Below are positions 1 through 10,540 of a stretch of 64,000 nucleotides of DNA, piece by piece (within the stretch, counting starts at the first letter, position 1; each line of letters begins with the position of its first letter). This DNA is from Phellopilus nigrolimitatus (taxonomy: Eukaryota > Basidiomycota > Agaricomycetes > Hymenochaetales > Hymenochaetaceae): assembly GCA_021029095.1 (NCBI GenBank), contig JAJOHG010000043.1, forward strand, positions 124,001 through 188,000, read 5' to 3'. Made by a program: the position numbers and the translations under genes. Under the pieces are notes generated by a model, which saw only the letters and a list, made by a program, of their open reading frames with translations, was not told the origin of the DNA and searched no databases.

Positions 1-1320
1 TGACTACGCAAACAGAATTGCCAGAAGATCAGCGGGTGTCATAATGATGCCATTGCTCTCATGGGGGAGATGGTCTCTCTCATCTGTTTGCCTGAACTTG
101 TTAACGACAAAATAAAGGAGCCTGCAACCAAGGAAGTGATGTATAACTTTCTAGTTCTAGCGAAAGATGCAGCTGATGCTCTAACTGAATATGCATCTCC
201 TTCTGGTATCAGTGAGCATGCTTCCGTATCCTCTTTGTGGACAAGACTAACAAACAATAGGCTTTTATGCAAGGAACTGGTTTAAACCCAAGTGGGACAG
301 TTTTGCTAAGTTGAGGCAGAGATTTACTGCCGTGAAACAGAACATGGATCTGTATCTGGGGGCAAGCACCTATCTTGTTGTCCATGAGACTCAAGGAACT
401 GTCCATGCTACTCATGAAGCTGTTCTTGGTACTCAGGGGGTTGTTCATGATATTCATCAAATGACAGATAATACCTGTGAGTGCCAAATAATCTGGATAT
501 GACAGATAAGTCTGACATGAATTGAAGATGAACAGCAGATGCTTGATAGGCTTCATCCAGTCCTTAAAGCTCATTATGACCCAGATCATTCTTGCTTACA
601 GGGCACAAGGGCAGACATTTTGCATGATATTTGTGATTGGGCCATTTCTCACCAGGATCCACAGACCAAGCTTTTCTGGCTGTATGGCATTGCAGGTTCT
701 GGAAAAAGCTCCATAGCTTCATCAGTTGCTTCTTCACTTGATCAACAGGGCTGCCTTGCAGGGTGTTTCTTCTTCAAGAGAGATATCCCAGAATGCAGAA
801 GCCCACAGCACTTTGTCTCCACCCTGGCCTATTACATTGCTAGGGCATGCAAACCTTTCAGGGATGTTATGTTGCAGGTCCTTCAGGATGACCCAGATAT
901 TGCAAGCAAAGCAGTTAGGCTGCAATTTGAAACCCTATTTACAGGTCCACTTCCTAAAAGCAGCCAGCTCTCTTCACCAAAGCCACTTGTTATGATTATT
1001 GATGCTTTGGATGAATGCCAGGATGCTGGTAGTGTTTCTGCATATCTTGCTCAACTTGCAGGTCTTACCTCCTGGCTCAAGATTTTTGTCACCAGCAGAC
1101 CACTTCCAGAAATAGAAAAAGGACTTTATCCAGCTATAACTTTCATGAGGAAGTTTGACCTCTATCATGCAAATGCACACAGTGACATTTTCCAGTACAC
1201 AAGAACATGGTTGCTGCAAGTCATTGGAAATGATGATGCCAACTTTGTAGAAGAGAAGGCACTGGCCTTGACAAAGAAAGCTTCTGGGCTTTTCATTCAT
1301 CAGGAAACTGCAATTTCCTA
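1..1320 (+). pseudogene. 5' half of split NLR-like gene (N-terminal domain + NACHT)
   Basis: This is the amino-terminal part of a STAND/NLR-type signalling ATPase. The gene enters the window already running. Likely exons are about 4-236, 274-476 and 528-1319. The 477-527 intron has GT/AG ends and keeps phase (Thr-Tyr-Glu-Gln-Gln). The 37-nt intron 237-273 is inferred from phase and is short. The NACHT domain has a P-loop GIAGSGKSS (about 686-712) and a Walker B-like hydrophobic stretch ending IIDALDECQD (about 994-1022), then the typical TSRPLPEIE motif (about 1091-1117). Family knowledge: such proteins bind nucleotide and oligomerise, and some act in heterokaryon incompatibility. The frame ends in TAG right after KASGLFIHQETAIS, where relatives continue. 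The missing part (helical region and WD40 propellers) resumes at about 11123 on the same strand. I infer one gene split by an insertion. Expression of either half alone is possible but not shown. Confidence 0.82.
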
Positions 1321-2232
1321 GTAGAGGTTTAGTGTCGGTAGCTTGTGTAGATCAAGTTGCAAGATAGTCACTAGTGTTTTTAGCTGGTTTTAGCCTGATT
1401 AGTAATTTAGCTGATGTAGCGTCTATAGCATCAATAGTAGCTGTTGATGGGTAGCATAGTATCAAGGTTAGCTGCTATAGCATAAATAGTCTGCGAGCTA
1501 GGTAGGTGGGTAGGTAGGTAGTCATTGCATATAGTTCCTGGGAAGGCGACTATGAGTAGCAGCTAATCAGTTACATGCATATAACAGGTACACCTATATT
1601 TAGTTATAGTCTAAGTGTGCTCCAGGCACTCAAAACTGGTAGCTGTTCAGAATTTCAATACTGGTACAGGTCCTGCAACCAAAAAGTAGAATATCAAAGT
1701 TCATAATGAGCTCAGTCCGACTGTTCTCAGCAACAACTCACACACGTGATCAAAAGAACAGGTTTCAGTGTTGTAGCAGAAGCATGCACAGGCACCATCC
1801 ACAAAGAGGTCACAGCCTCAGGCACATAAGGTTGGGTTTACACTATTGCCAATGTCCTTGCACCTGCTCTGGTGCCTGTGTCTGACATTGCCTCTTGTCC
1901 AGCTGCCTTGCTCTCAGTTGTTAGATTGGCTAGTTCGCCAAGCTGTATTTTATTCAGTAGTTTGTAAAGATCACTTTCTTCTGCTGCATCCTTTGAGCCC
2001 TGCATCCAAAAACCATCCTATTCAGCCTCCAGTGACCACTCAAAGAGCTCTTGAATTATGAGCAATCATTTTCTTTCTAAGTAAAGCCTAACCTTCATCT
2101 ATCAGGTCTCACCATTAGCCTGACACAATTAACACAGAAACCATGACAATTAGTAACATTGGCTGGGAAATTCCCGTAAGTTTCTAAGAATGAGAGAGTT
2201 GAGCAGAAATGATATTTTGTGATGCTCTCATA
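1321..2232. other. left flank of mosaic insertion, no gene seen
   Basis: AT-rich sequence rich in TAG/GCT words, with a short GTAG-type microsatellite at about 1501-1521. No convincing coding region. One stretch (1373-1402) resembles the reverse complement of 10926-10954. Confidence 0.5.
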
Positions 2233-2275
2233 ATTTTCCCACAATCGACTGAGCACCCACTTGGGCGTGGGAAAT
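2233..2275. repeat. hairpin with TTTCCCAC/GTGGGAAA arms
   Basis: About 9-nt complementary arms (2234-2242 and 2267-2275) enclose a short loop. The right arm and what follows (GTGGGAAATCGGA... then TAAACAAA) resemble the reverse complement of the sequence just before and into the 8232 hairpin. The two sites may therefore be opposite ends or footprints of one repeat family. Confidence 0.55.
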
Positions 2276-2699
2276 CGGACTTAAACAAAATTTGATGTGC
2301 ACCATCAGTGCAACATCAATTTGTTTGCTTGCAACAGCAATTTTGTATTGACTTTCAGCAGGTTACTCATTTATATTTTGCATGTATGTATGGTATGTAC
2401 ATAGCAGTGTCATCGGTTGCCACTGTCAATAGATTGCATGAAAGGGATAATGTATGTCCTGCAGCGGTGACAGCATTTCACGGGCAGGTCTGAGAAGACC
2501 AAGTAGATCATGTTCTTGCCCGTGACGTCGAGGATGCTCGACGCGTGGGGGTAGTCTGAGTCCCATCCGGCCTCCTCGCGCTGCTGCTGGCCGTACCCTC
2601 TATACGACCCCCACGGATTAAACGGACGACACGGCATCTGTGTACTTCACTTACACTCTCACAACTCAATTGTATCCTGCCGCAAATGTAAGTAGAGTA

Positions 2700-5675
2700 G
2701 AAAAGGACAGAATAAAAACAAAATGACACACGAGTAACATGAACTGCATACGAGACGAGACATTGCTGCTGTTCGCAAGTTCCTTCGTGCGACTCAAGTA
2801 CACATCCGTACGACTGTGAGCATCTAGCGATTGACCGACGGTGCTCAGAAGCTTGCACAAGCCCTCGATCTCTTCCTCTTCAGGGTTGTTGACATTGCTG
2901 AGGAGTCTCTTGATGCACTCGTGCATGATGCGCTCCGTGAGCATCTAGAGCTTAAAGAGCTCACCAATGAATTTCACGAGACCGAGACCTTGACGCTTCG
3001 CTTTCTGAGCAAAATAGTACTCTTCCGAGAACTGCGGTGTCTCGCCTGACTCCTTGTTCTCTTCCTTTTCGCTCTTGACCTTAAGCGCCTGTTCCTCATT
3101 CGCTTTTTCCGCGGCGGCAGAGGCAGCGGACTCCTTCTGCTTCCATCCGCGCTCGACGTCTTCCTGACAACAGTTGAGGAGGTATTTGCGGAACAAGAGA
3201 CCGCCAGTGATCGGCTTTCCCTCGGAGTTGCGAACGCCATGGTCTTGAGCGTCCGGACTGATCTGCTCCATCATTTTGCGGCACAAGCGGGCATACATTT
3301 CGCTCCATGTCGCCTCATCCGTTGCTTTCTCAAACACGAGCCAAATCACCTGGATGAGTGTGCGCCCGTCCTTACTCTCGCTCTTGTTTGCCCATTGATT
3401 GATCTGGTTCGAGATTGACTCGAACTTCTCCATCGTGAGCTTGTTGAGAAGCGGGCTGACTTTACGGTTGACGACCTCGGGCGCATTCATGTCGACCGCC
3501 ACCAGCTACCTGCTTGCGCTGACCGGGACCCAGCGATTTGCAGTCGCCTCGAGCGGCGCGACGGGCTCCAGCGCCATCGCGTTTGCCGCATGCGCTGCCG
3601 AGAACTGCGCCGGTACTGCGCTGATGCGATTCGCGTTGTTGCGCACCTCTCCGTGCTTGCTGCGTGTACGCTTGCTGCCAAACGGTCCTGCGCCAATAGC
3701 GCTGGGACCACCTTGGCTGGAGGAGCGGACCATAGGCAACGAGCGACCACCCGAGGTCCGCCCGGTGGGCCGCCCATTGACGTCGAGCACATGAAGCGCT
3801 CCTCGCTCGACAGTTTGCCCGGTGCAGAGAAGATGCCCATAGTCGCAAAGCCTGAGGCTGACTTCCCGAAGCCGTTCAGGAAGCTGATTCCCAAACCGAC
3901 CGACGCTTGACGCGCCGCAGTCGACGAAGGCGGGCCCATGCCGCCAGACACGCTTCGTCGGCCAGAGCCACCGCGGCCCATTGAATGTGCTTGGTCGGAA
4001 GGCTCAAGCCCGATAACTTCAAGAGAAGGGAGGTTGTCTGGCTTCTCCTTGCAGACAGACATGAACTGCACGAGGAAGTCTCGGTCGTAACTAAACAAAG
4101 AGAAACGATCAGTATAACGATTCTCGTTGAGCACATGGAAGAAATGAAACATACCGAAATTTGCCATCTTTTGCGTTCGTGTTGAGCTCCGGCTTGAGGC
4201 TTTTGACGCCTTCGGGATACTGGACTTGATCGAGGTCTTGGATGTGACGAGCGGTAGCGAGAGCGGAGGGGAGGGATTGTGGGATGCCAGGCCTGTGTGT
4301 AGAGGAGAGGTCAAGAGGGCCAGGGATCGAGGACGTTTCTTATGAGACTCGGGAGACGGAGAAAGGGACATCGGTGGTACTCGGGGACAGCTCGTTCTCC
4401 TTCTTTGACTTGATTTCGAGGCTGACCTTCGGCTTCTCTTCCTCCTTCGCCTTGGCTTTGAGTTCTTCTTCCTCCTTCCGCTGATGCTCTTCGTCTTCCT
4501 TGGGTAACGCTCATTCTCCTCCTTTCGCAGACGCTCGTTCTCCTCTTCCTCCTTTCGCGCACGCTCTTCCTCCTCTTCTTTACGCTTGCACTCGAGCTCT
4601 GCCTCCACCCTCACCTGCTCCCTCTCTTCCTCCTCCTTGCGCACCTTCTCCTTTTCCTCCTCCTCCTCCCTTCGCTTCTTCTCTTCCTCTGCCTTCTTCA
4701 CCCGCTCCTCCTCATCCTTCTTCTTCCTCTCCTCCTCCGCCTTCACCTCTTGCTTCTTCCGCACCTCCTCCTCCTTCGCCTTCTGCAACCGTTCCTCCTG
4801 ATCACGTTTGGTTTTCTCCGCGATACGCTTCAGCCGAGCCTCCTCGGTCTCAAGGCGCACAGTCGCGCGACGATTTTTCTCGGCTGCAGGTGTCGAGGGA
4901 ACCGATGACGTCTGTCTGCGCAAGCCATTGAGATCTACCTCATGCCCCGACGCATCCGTGATCTTGACCTTACTTTTCCGCTGCTTCAGAGCCTGTGCGG
5001 GCGGAACTTGACCAGGCACAAACGCACTCGCATTCGTATTAAGGCGCGGGCCGGCGCTTGGGAGCTGCGCTGCGATTCCGGTGGGCGGAGTCCCTGGAGG
5101 CTGTAGATGGGGCTGCAGAGGTGACACAGGTAATCCATACGGGTGTGCCTGCGGCGTCTGTGGATGTGGTTTGGGCTGCTGCTGCTGCTGCTGCTGATGC
5201 ATTTGCCATGGCTGCGGCGGGTACTGCATATATTGCTCAGCGCCAGGCATGTCTGACATGTTTGGCGGCATGTATGATACTGTGATATAATTAGCTCCGG
5301 CTTTATGATGCATCAATGAGAAAGACCACTCACATGATACCCTGTTGCCAATGGTACGGGTTGCATCTGTGGTTGGTAAGGTTGATGTGGCGGCAGGCCA
5401 AGGCGAGGGGAGGGCATCCCGGAAGCGTTTGGCCCGGGAGGGCTATTCGCGACAGGCGGTCTGTTCGCTGCGCCGTTCGGCATCTGACGCGGGAACGAAG
5501 GTGAGCGCGGACCGCCGCCAACATTTTGATTGCGCATTGCCTGCGGCACGAAGGGCTGCGGGGGCTTGCAGCGGCTGAGCGTGAGCAGGCGGAAGCCCGT
5601 GAGGTCCTGGGCCAGCGGGTCCGGACACATTTTGTGCAATGGTCGGCCAGCAGGCAATAAGGTGCTGGAGCGCAT
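2700..5675 (-). pseudogene. decayed eIF4G (translation initiation factor 4G) fragment
   Basis: Reading the minus strand there is a Pro/Gln-rich N-terminal region (about 5675-5050, with a poly-Gln run near 5180-5200). It is followed by a highly charged Lys/Glu/Arg coiled-coil-like segment (about 4850-4480) and a MIF4G-type helical domain (about 3500-2720; PLLNKLTMEKFESISNQI, later MLTERIMHECIKRLL). This order is that of fungal eIF4G, the scaffold that binds eIF4A and eIF4E. An intron with GT/AG ends lies near 5285-5335. The copy is broken. Reading frames switch several times (for example near 5560, 4480 and 3520), a TAG at 2945-2947 interrupts the MIF4G domain where relatives have Gln, and the 3' part is missing beyond about 2700. 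It is most likely a captured, non-functional fragment. Confidence 0.78.
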
Positions 5676-5772
5676 CGGCGGCGGCGCAATACTTTCAGAA
5701 AAAAATAAGAGGTAAAAAAATAAGAGACGAGGCCGATATCATATAGAAGGAAGGGCAACGGAGGGAAATCAG

Positions 5773-6735
5773 TCACGCCGAATCAACATCATTAAGGAGA
5801 TGAAGCTGGCCGTACCGAGGGATTACGGGCTCGCTGAACTTCACGTCCGCTATCCGGCTGTACAACCACCTCACAATATCTTCGCCGAGCGTCGCGCAGT
5901 CGTATAGCTCCAGGCTCTTCAACCGCGTTGGGTGGCCCGCGCCGCCAACCGGCGCGTGATGCATCGAGCCACCAACGCCCACTAGGTCGCGCAGCGCACC
6001 AGGAATGTTGACGTGGACAACGCCGTTCGCATGCCCGGGAAACGCCACGTGATGTCCCCCGCCCGCACCATGTAGCTGCGGATTACGTGCCTCGACGAGC
6101 GCAACGAGCTTCGCGACACTATCGCCGTGCGCGTGGCAGTTGCGCATAGCGAGGTGCTCTAGCCGCGGCGCGAGCCACGAACCCGCATCTTCTTCGACGC
6201 GCGAGAGCGCGTCCGTGAGCACGTCGAGTGCGGTGTGCCCAATCTGCAGCGTGCGCACGTCGGGGACCACAGAGAGGAAGCCCCAAGGGAGAAGCCCGGG
6301 CGCGTCGCCGTAGTAGGGCTCCATGCCGAGCTGGCTCTGGTAGGCGAGGGAGAGGAAAGTGACGGGCGGGGAGTTGGAGCGAGCAAGGAGGGCGGAAGTA
6401 GACTCCTCGGGTGCCTCGCGGTCGATGTTGAGCGTCAGCGAGTCCAGAGACGGTGTGATGAGCGCGTCCAGCAGCGGCGCGAGCGTGAAGGAGCCGCCAA
6501 TACTGAGCGACTTGAGTTCGGCAAGGCGCGTTGGCTCGAGTGGGAGCACGGCGGGCTGTGCGTTCTGGAGGTGCAAGGCTAAGTGTTCGAGCGACGGGTT
6601 CGCGGCGATAATGTGCAGGAGGCGGTCCAGCGTCATCTGTGTACTGGAGTGGCCGCCCAAACCGGGCGTCGAGAGCGAGCGGATGTTGATGGAGCGCAGG
6701 TTCGCGGAGATGAGGAGGCGGGTTGGGCCCTTAGT
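5773..6735 (-). pseudogene. F-box/LRR-type protein, 3' fragment
   Basis: A long open frame on the minus strand (about 320 codons, with stop at 5773-5775) shows leucine-rich repeat spacing of the kind found in basidiomycete F-box-like proteins (LEHLALHL, LKSLSIGG, PSLDSLTLNI, RLEHLAMRNC, RLKSLELYDC). No F-box is visible. The frame is blocked by a stop just upstream (about 6736), so the N-terminal part is absent and this is a 5'-truncated copy. It lies in the same orientation as the eIF4G piece and about 100 nt downstream of... the eIF4G start on the map, inside the mosaic insertion. The remaining frame is intact, so capture may be fairly recent or the frame may be fortuitously preserved. Confidence 0.6.
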
Positions 6736-7040
6736 TCAAGCCGACTTTTGTGGGAGAGGGGCTTTGCTACAGACGTTGATAAACCCTTGTTTATTCTGCC
6801 GCACGTCGATCGAGAACAAAAATCGCAAACAATCCAAGATCGCTCACGGACTACTGAGTGGGGATCGGTTTGAATGAAATGATTTGTAGTCAGTTTTTTG
6901 AGCTTGTCGGAGGATGTCCTGTGCTTGCATGTCGTGAAATTTGACCTGCTAGCATGCAACAGTCTTGATCGCTCGACCGAGAGCCGGTGGTGAAGAAGGA
7001 GGCACGTTCATGCTCATCAAATTTTGGTGAAGTTCGTTTT

Positions 7041-7146
7041 CCCACACCGCAATGGACGTCCATTCCACAGTGTGACGTGACAAGTGTAACTCATGATCAT
7101 TTTCATTGCCACGTCACTTTGTCTTTTCACCGCCATCATCCCCTTA
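7041..7146 (+). repeat. ~105-bp repeat, copy A (with imperfect palindrome)
   Basis: An imperfect palindrome around AATGGACGTCCATT (about 7051-7064) is followed by about 70 bp that recur almost unchanged at 8276-8345 (both contain TGACAAGTGTAACT, CATTGCCACGTCACTTTG and CACCGCCATCATCCCC). It sits exactly between the F-box fragment and the RRM fragment. Confidence 0.85.
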
Positions 7147-7329
7147 TATCTGTTTTCCCGTTCTCTCGCTTTATTCCTTCTGACCCATCTCTGCGCAGCT
7201 GAGGGGCGACCAATTAGGAGCCCGCTGCGCGAGTGGGGTGGTGTGTGCTGAGCTATTATGCTTCCTTGGGATGTCCTGGGGGGGCGATGGCCTGCATGCT
7301 TTTTTATTCCCTTCGCTTTTTCACCTTTC

Positions 7330-8115
7330 CCATGATGCAGATGCAACAACAGCAGGTCCAGCAGAATGGCCAGAACGGGAGCACCGCGTATGGTGGCTTT
7401 GGTGGATACGGCATGAACGGCATGCTCGGGATGGGCATGGGCGGAATGGGTGGCATGGGCATGCTCAATGTCGGCGGTTTCCCGTACAGCCCGCAAATGG
7501 AGTCTTTCCAGCAGGTGAGCAGGCCCCTTTTTGCTGGCGAGGAAGTGGTTTCTATAACGATTTTCAGCAGAACTTTAACCAGCAGCGTATGGGCTCGCTA
7601 AATGTTCCCGTTACTCCTACCGCGACGTATTCGCCGGTCGCGCTCAACGCGACGCTTGGCTCCGCAGGCAACGCGACGGGACACACCGTCTACGTCGGCA
7701 ACCTCCCTTCAACCACGTTGGTCGACGAGCTGCTCTTTCTTGTGCATTTCGGCCCGCTTGAGTCCATTTGCGTGCTTCCCGAGAGTCGTGCGTGTTCCTG
7801 AGCTTCCTCGACGGTGCCACCGCTGCGGCCTTCCACGCAGACGCGACGATCAAGAAGCTTTCTCTGCACGGGATCGAGCTCAAGATTGGCTGGGGCAAGC
7901 CCAGCCCCGTGCCGAGCCAGGTCGCACTCAGCATGCAGCAAAGCAACGCGAGCGTAACGTGTATATCGGTGGACTCAACGAGGGCATGACGGAAGAGCAG
8001 CTCCGCGACGATCTTAGCCGCTTCGGGCTCATCGACCAGGTCAAGATCGTCCGTGACAAGAACATTGGCCACTTCTTAAGTATCTCCACCGCCACCAAGG
8101 TATGCACGCGATCTA
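7330..8115 (+). pseudogene. Nrd1/Msa2-like RRM RNA-binding protein fragment
   Basis: A Gly/Met-rich low-complexity start (about 7336-7500) is followed by an intron-like gap near 7515-7566 and then two RRM domains. RRM1 has the RNP2 motif TVYVGNL (about 7687) and RNP1-like CVFLSFLDG (about 7791). RRM2 starts with NVYIGGL (about 7959). The linker ELKIGWGKPSPVPSQVALSM is characteristic of the fission yeast Nrd1-like family of mRNA-binding proteins. Frames break between the RRMs (about 7780 and 7950) and the sequence stops after GHFLSISTATK, before the remaining RRMs. It is bounded on both sides by the 105-bp repeats. It is probably a captured, truncated copy. Confidence 0.65.
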
Positions 8116-8160
8116 CTTCATGTTTGATATGAGACCACGCATCTGATAAGCTTGTTTCTC

Positions 8161-8205
8161 CTTTGGGTGCTTTGGGTGCTTTGGGTGCTTTGGGTGCTTT
8201 GGGTG
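8161..8205 (+). repeat. short tandem repeat (CTTTGGGTG unit)
   Basis: About five consecutive copies of a CTTTGGGTG-type unit lie immediately upstream of the 8232 hairpin, inside the mosaic insertion. Confidence 0.9.
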
Positions 8206-8231
8206 GGAATTCGATTGTTTAGCAAAATCCG

Positions 8232-8345
8232 ATTTCCCACACTCCACTGAACGTCCAGTGGAGTGTGGGAAATATGTGACAAGTGTAACTTATGTTGATT
8301 GTCATTGCCACGTCACTTTGTCTTTTCACCGCCATCATCCCCTTT
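8232..8345 (+). repeat. perfect 18-bp-arm hairpin + ~70-bp repeat, copy B
   Basis: Positions 8232-8249 are exactly complementary to 8256-8273 with a six-base loop (AACGTC). The next 70 bp (8276-8345) match 7076-7147. The unit lies between the RRM fragment and the C2H2 fragment. A perfect 18-bp stem in an otherwise decayed region suggests recent origin or maintenance, for example as a transposon end. Confidence 0.92.
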
Positions 8346-8351
8346 CCGCTA

Positions 8352-8570
8352 GCAGTACGCACGGGCAGTGCAACCACCACGGAGCTGTCGTCCGTCGAAG
8401 GCCTCGCGGAGGCGGAGCGGTGCCTATGCCCGTTCTGCCGCCAGGTGCCGCCGTGCCAGCGCCGCTACAAGAACATGAACGGACTGCGGTACCACTACCA
8501 GCACTTGGGCGACCACGGCCTTCGGGCACTTGAACGGCTTCGAAGGCAGCAGCGATGGCGCGGGCCATGA
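8352..8570 (+). pseudogene. C2H2 zinc-finger fragment
   Basis: A short open frame contains ERCLCPFC, then NMNGLRYHYQH followed by GDHG. This is a zinc-finger signature often seen at the end of basidiomycete C2H2 proteins. Only this one motif region is present, with no start or upstream finger, so it is a fragment. It begins directly after repeat copy B. Confidence 0.5.
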
Positions 8571-8949
8571 GAGTGTCGTCGACGGCATGCCGAGCGTGGA
8601 GGACGACCCGGGCTTGCCTACGGTATTGGATGAAGAGTGCGGTGTTGGAGTCCGCCCAGCATCGAGCAACGTGAGCAGCGTGCATGGGTTATGCAGTCTG
8701 GAAACGAGGCCCAGGGGAGGATTTTGCTCGAGCAATAATGTCCGGGTAAGTTTTTTTTCTCTCTATTTCGACTCATTTTTGTGTATGATGTGGCTTCCGC
8801 GCGCTTTGGTATATTCCTCTATGTTACGATCCTCCCTTTTGGTCGAAGATCTCTTTCTTATTGGTTCCTTAAGAAAATCGCATCCGATCGACTAGCAAAT
8901 ACTTGTATTCATGAACTCATACAGTGATCTCAGAAACTCTGGTTTCGGC

Positions 8950-10540
8950 AACTCGTCTCAGGGTCCCTACCCCCCAGTCCGCATCCCTGTCTTACCCGCC
9001 TCAGTCGTACTGTCCCTTTCCCGCAGACACATACCAAGCACAGTATACCCAAGAGTTGCCGCACGACTTCCAGCCTCAGGCTCCGCAAGCAGCTGCAACC
9101 CCGCTCTCCCAGTCGTAGTAAGTCCATGTTCGACTTTGTCTCGCCCTTTGACATCATCTCGTCGTCCGTCGCAGCCGCCTTTTCTGGAAAGAAGAAGCCC
9201 GATCCAGACGCGCTCGCGCCCGAACTGCGGGACTCCGAGAACGCCTGGACGTCGCTCGCCGCGGACCCGAAGCGCAGATTGATGGAGAACCTCATGGACC
9301 AACTGACCCGGAGTTAGGGCCCCCAGCTCCTATCGCCGCAGTGCCAGCCCGACTCGTACATCCCCGAGCTGGGTACCTCGCCGTGCGAGCCCATCCAGTT
9401 CCAGTCGAAGGTGCAGTACGCCCGTAGTTCGCAAGCGCCTGGCTCACCGCGCGGTCACCGCCTCGGGTGTACGTTCACCACGCGCAGCCTCGGCATCGCG
9501 CTGGAGAATCGCCTAGCAGGCCTGGCATGATGCAGGGCCTTCCCTGTCCAGGTCTGAAGGGCAGGGCGGGGCAGTCGCCGGTGCGCGGCAACTGGAAGAA
9601 CAACCAGGAGGGCAAGATGCGTGCTCCCAAGGCGAAGACATTTATCAATTCTCCGTGAGTCCTTTTTCTTTTTACGACTGTATGAAATGCCTTTTTGACG
9701 ATCGGAGCAGTCTTCCTTCTCAGAACATAATATTCGATGTATCTCAGGGTCAGGAGAACGTGCAGGCATCGCGCGATTGCGTCAAGTCCACCGCGATCAC
9801 GCTGGTTAAGGTTGAGCCCACGTTCCTCCCCGGGACAACCATCGGCGCGACGCACTGGGTTGCGTACGCGATGACGCGAGGTCGTGTTAGGGTGATCAGT
9901 AGGTCGAACGGCGACCACACACTACTGCAGCTGCCAACGGACGGTCTTCGGGCCTACCGTCTCCGTAATGGACATGGCAGTGTTCGGTAACAGGCTTGCA
10001 GGAGTGACTTCGAACGGCGGCTTTGTCGCCTGGGAGTTTTCTGAGGTGATTACGGATGACGTTCCGTGAGTATTTCCCGGCCTCGTTTGATAATGCTCTC
10101 TGTTTAACCTCCCTATTGCAGCGGCAAGCTTCTTGTTTACATTGTTCCTTCTAACGAATTCGAGCTGTTACCACTTGTTCAAATGGCATCCGAAGGATCC
10201 TGACACGCTAGCCATGGCCTCGGACTCTAACATCTATTTGTTGAACGTTGCTGACACCGCGAACATCCTCCGAGATACTCCATTCACACACAGGACGATT
10301 TGCGTTGTGTAGTTCAGGTATTTACGGTTGCATCTGTAAGTCAAGTTCGTCTCTAACAGGACATACAATAATATCGTTTTCGCAGCCTCTTATCTCCTTT
10401 GACTTCGATATTCCCCACCAAGCTCTCGCTACGATCCCGGAGGACTCCGTCTTGACCCACAAATGCGGGCAGGACAGCGACGGGTTTCGCCCTGGGTCCT
10501 GCACTCCGCACCGTATGCCTAATCGCGCAGCCCCTCCAGG
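8950..10540 (+). pseudogene. EDC4-like (mRNA decapping enhancer) gene fragment, broken
   Basis: Scattered frames in one order resemble the N-terminal and WD40-like part of fungal EDC4/Ge-1-type proteins. They are a Pro/Gln/Tyr-rich start (about 9000-9115), FDFVSPFDII (about 9128), VAYAMTRGRVRVISRSNGDHTL (shortened to RVRVISRSNGDHTLLQLP; about 9880), AVFGNRLAGVTSNGGFVAWEF (GNRLAGVTSNGGFVAWEF; about 9985), YLLNVAD-like (about 10235) and FDFDIPHQALATIPEDS (about 10400). Intron-like gaps remain. A TAG at 9315-9317 and several frame changes make it non-functional as it stands. Family knowledge: EDC4 is a scaffold of the P-body decapping complex. The family assignment rests on motif recollection and is moderate. 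Confidence 0.5.

Noticed and set aside
2508..2640. Minus-strand frame with WDSDYPHASSILDVTGKNM
   Set aside because: Looks protein-like, but no family was recognised and its borders are unclear. Kept only as part of the mosaic.
4500..4931. Long proline/serine-rich frame on the plus strand
   Set aside because: It is the antisense shadow of the Lys/Glu-rich coiled-coil segment of the eIF4G fragment.
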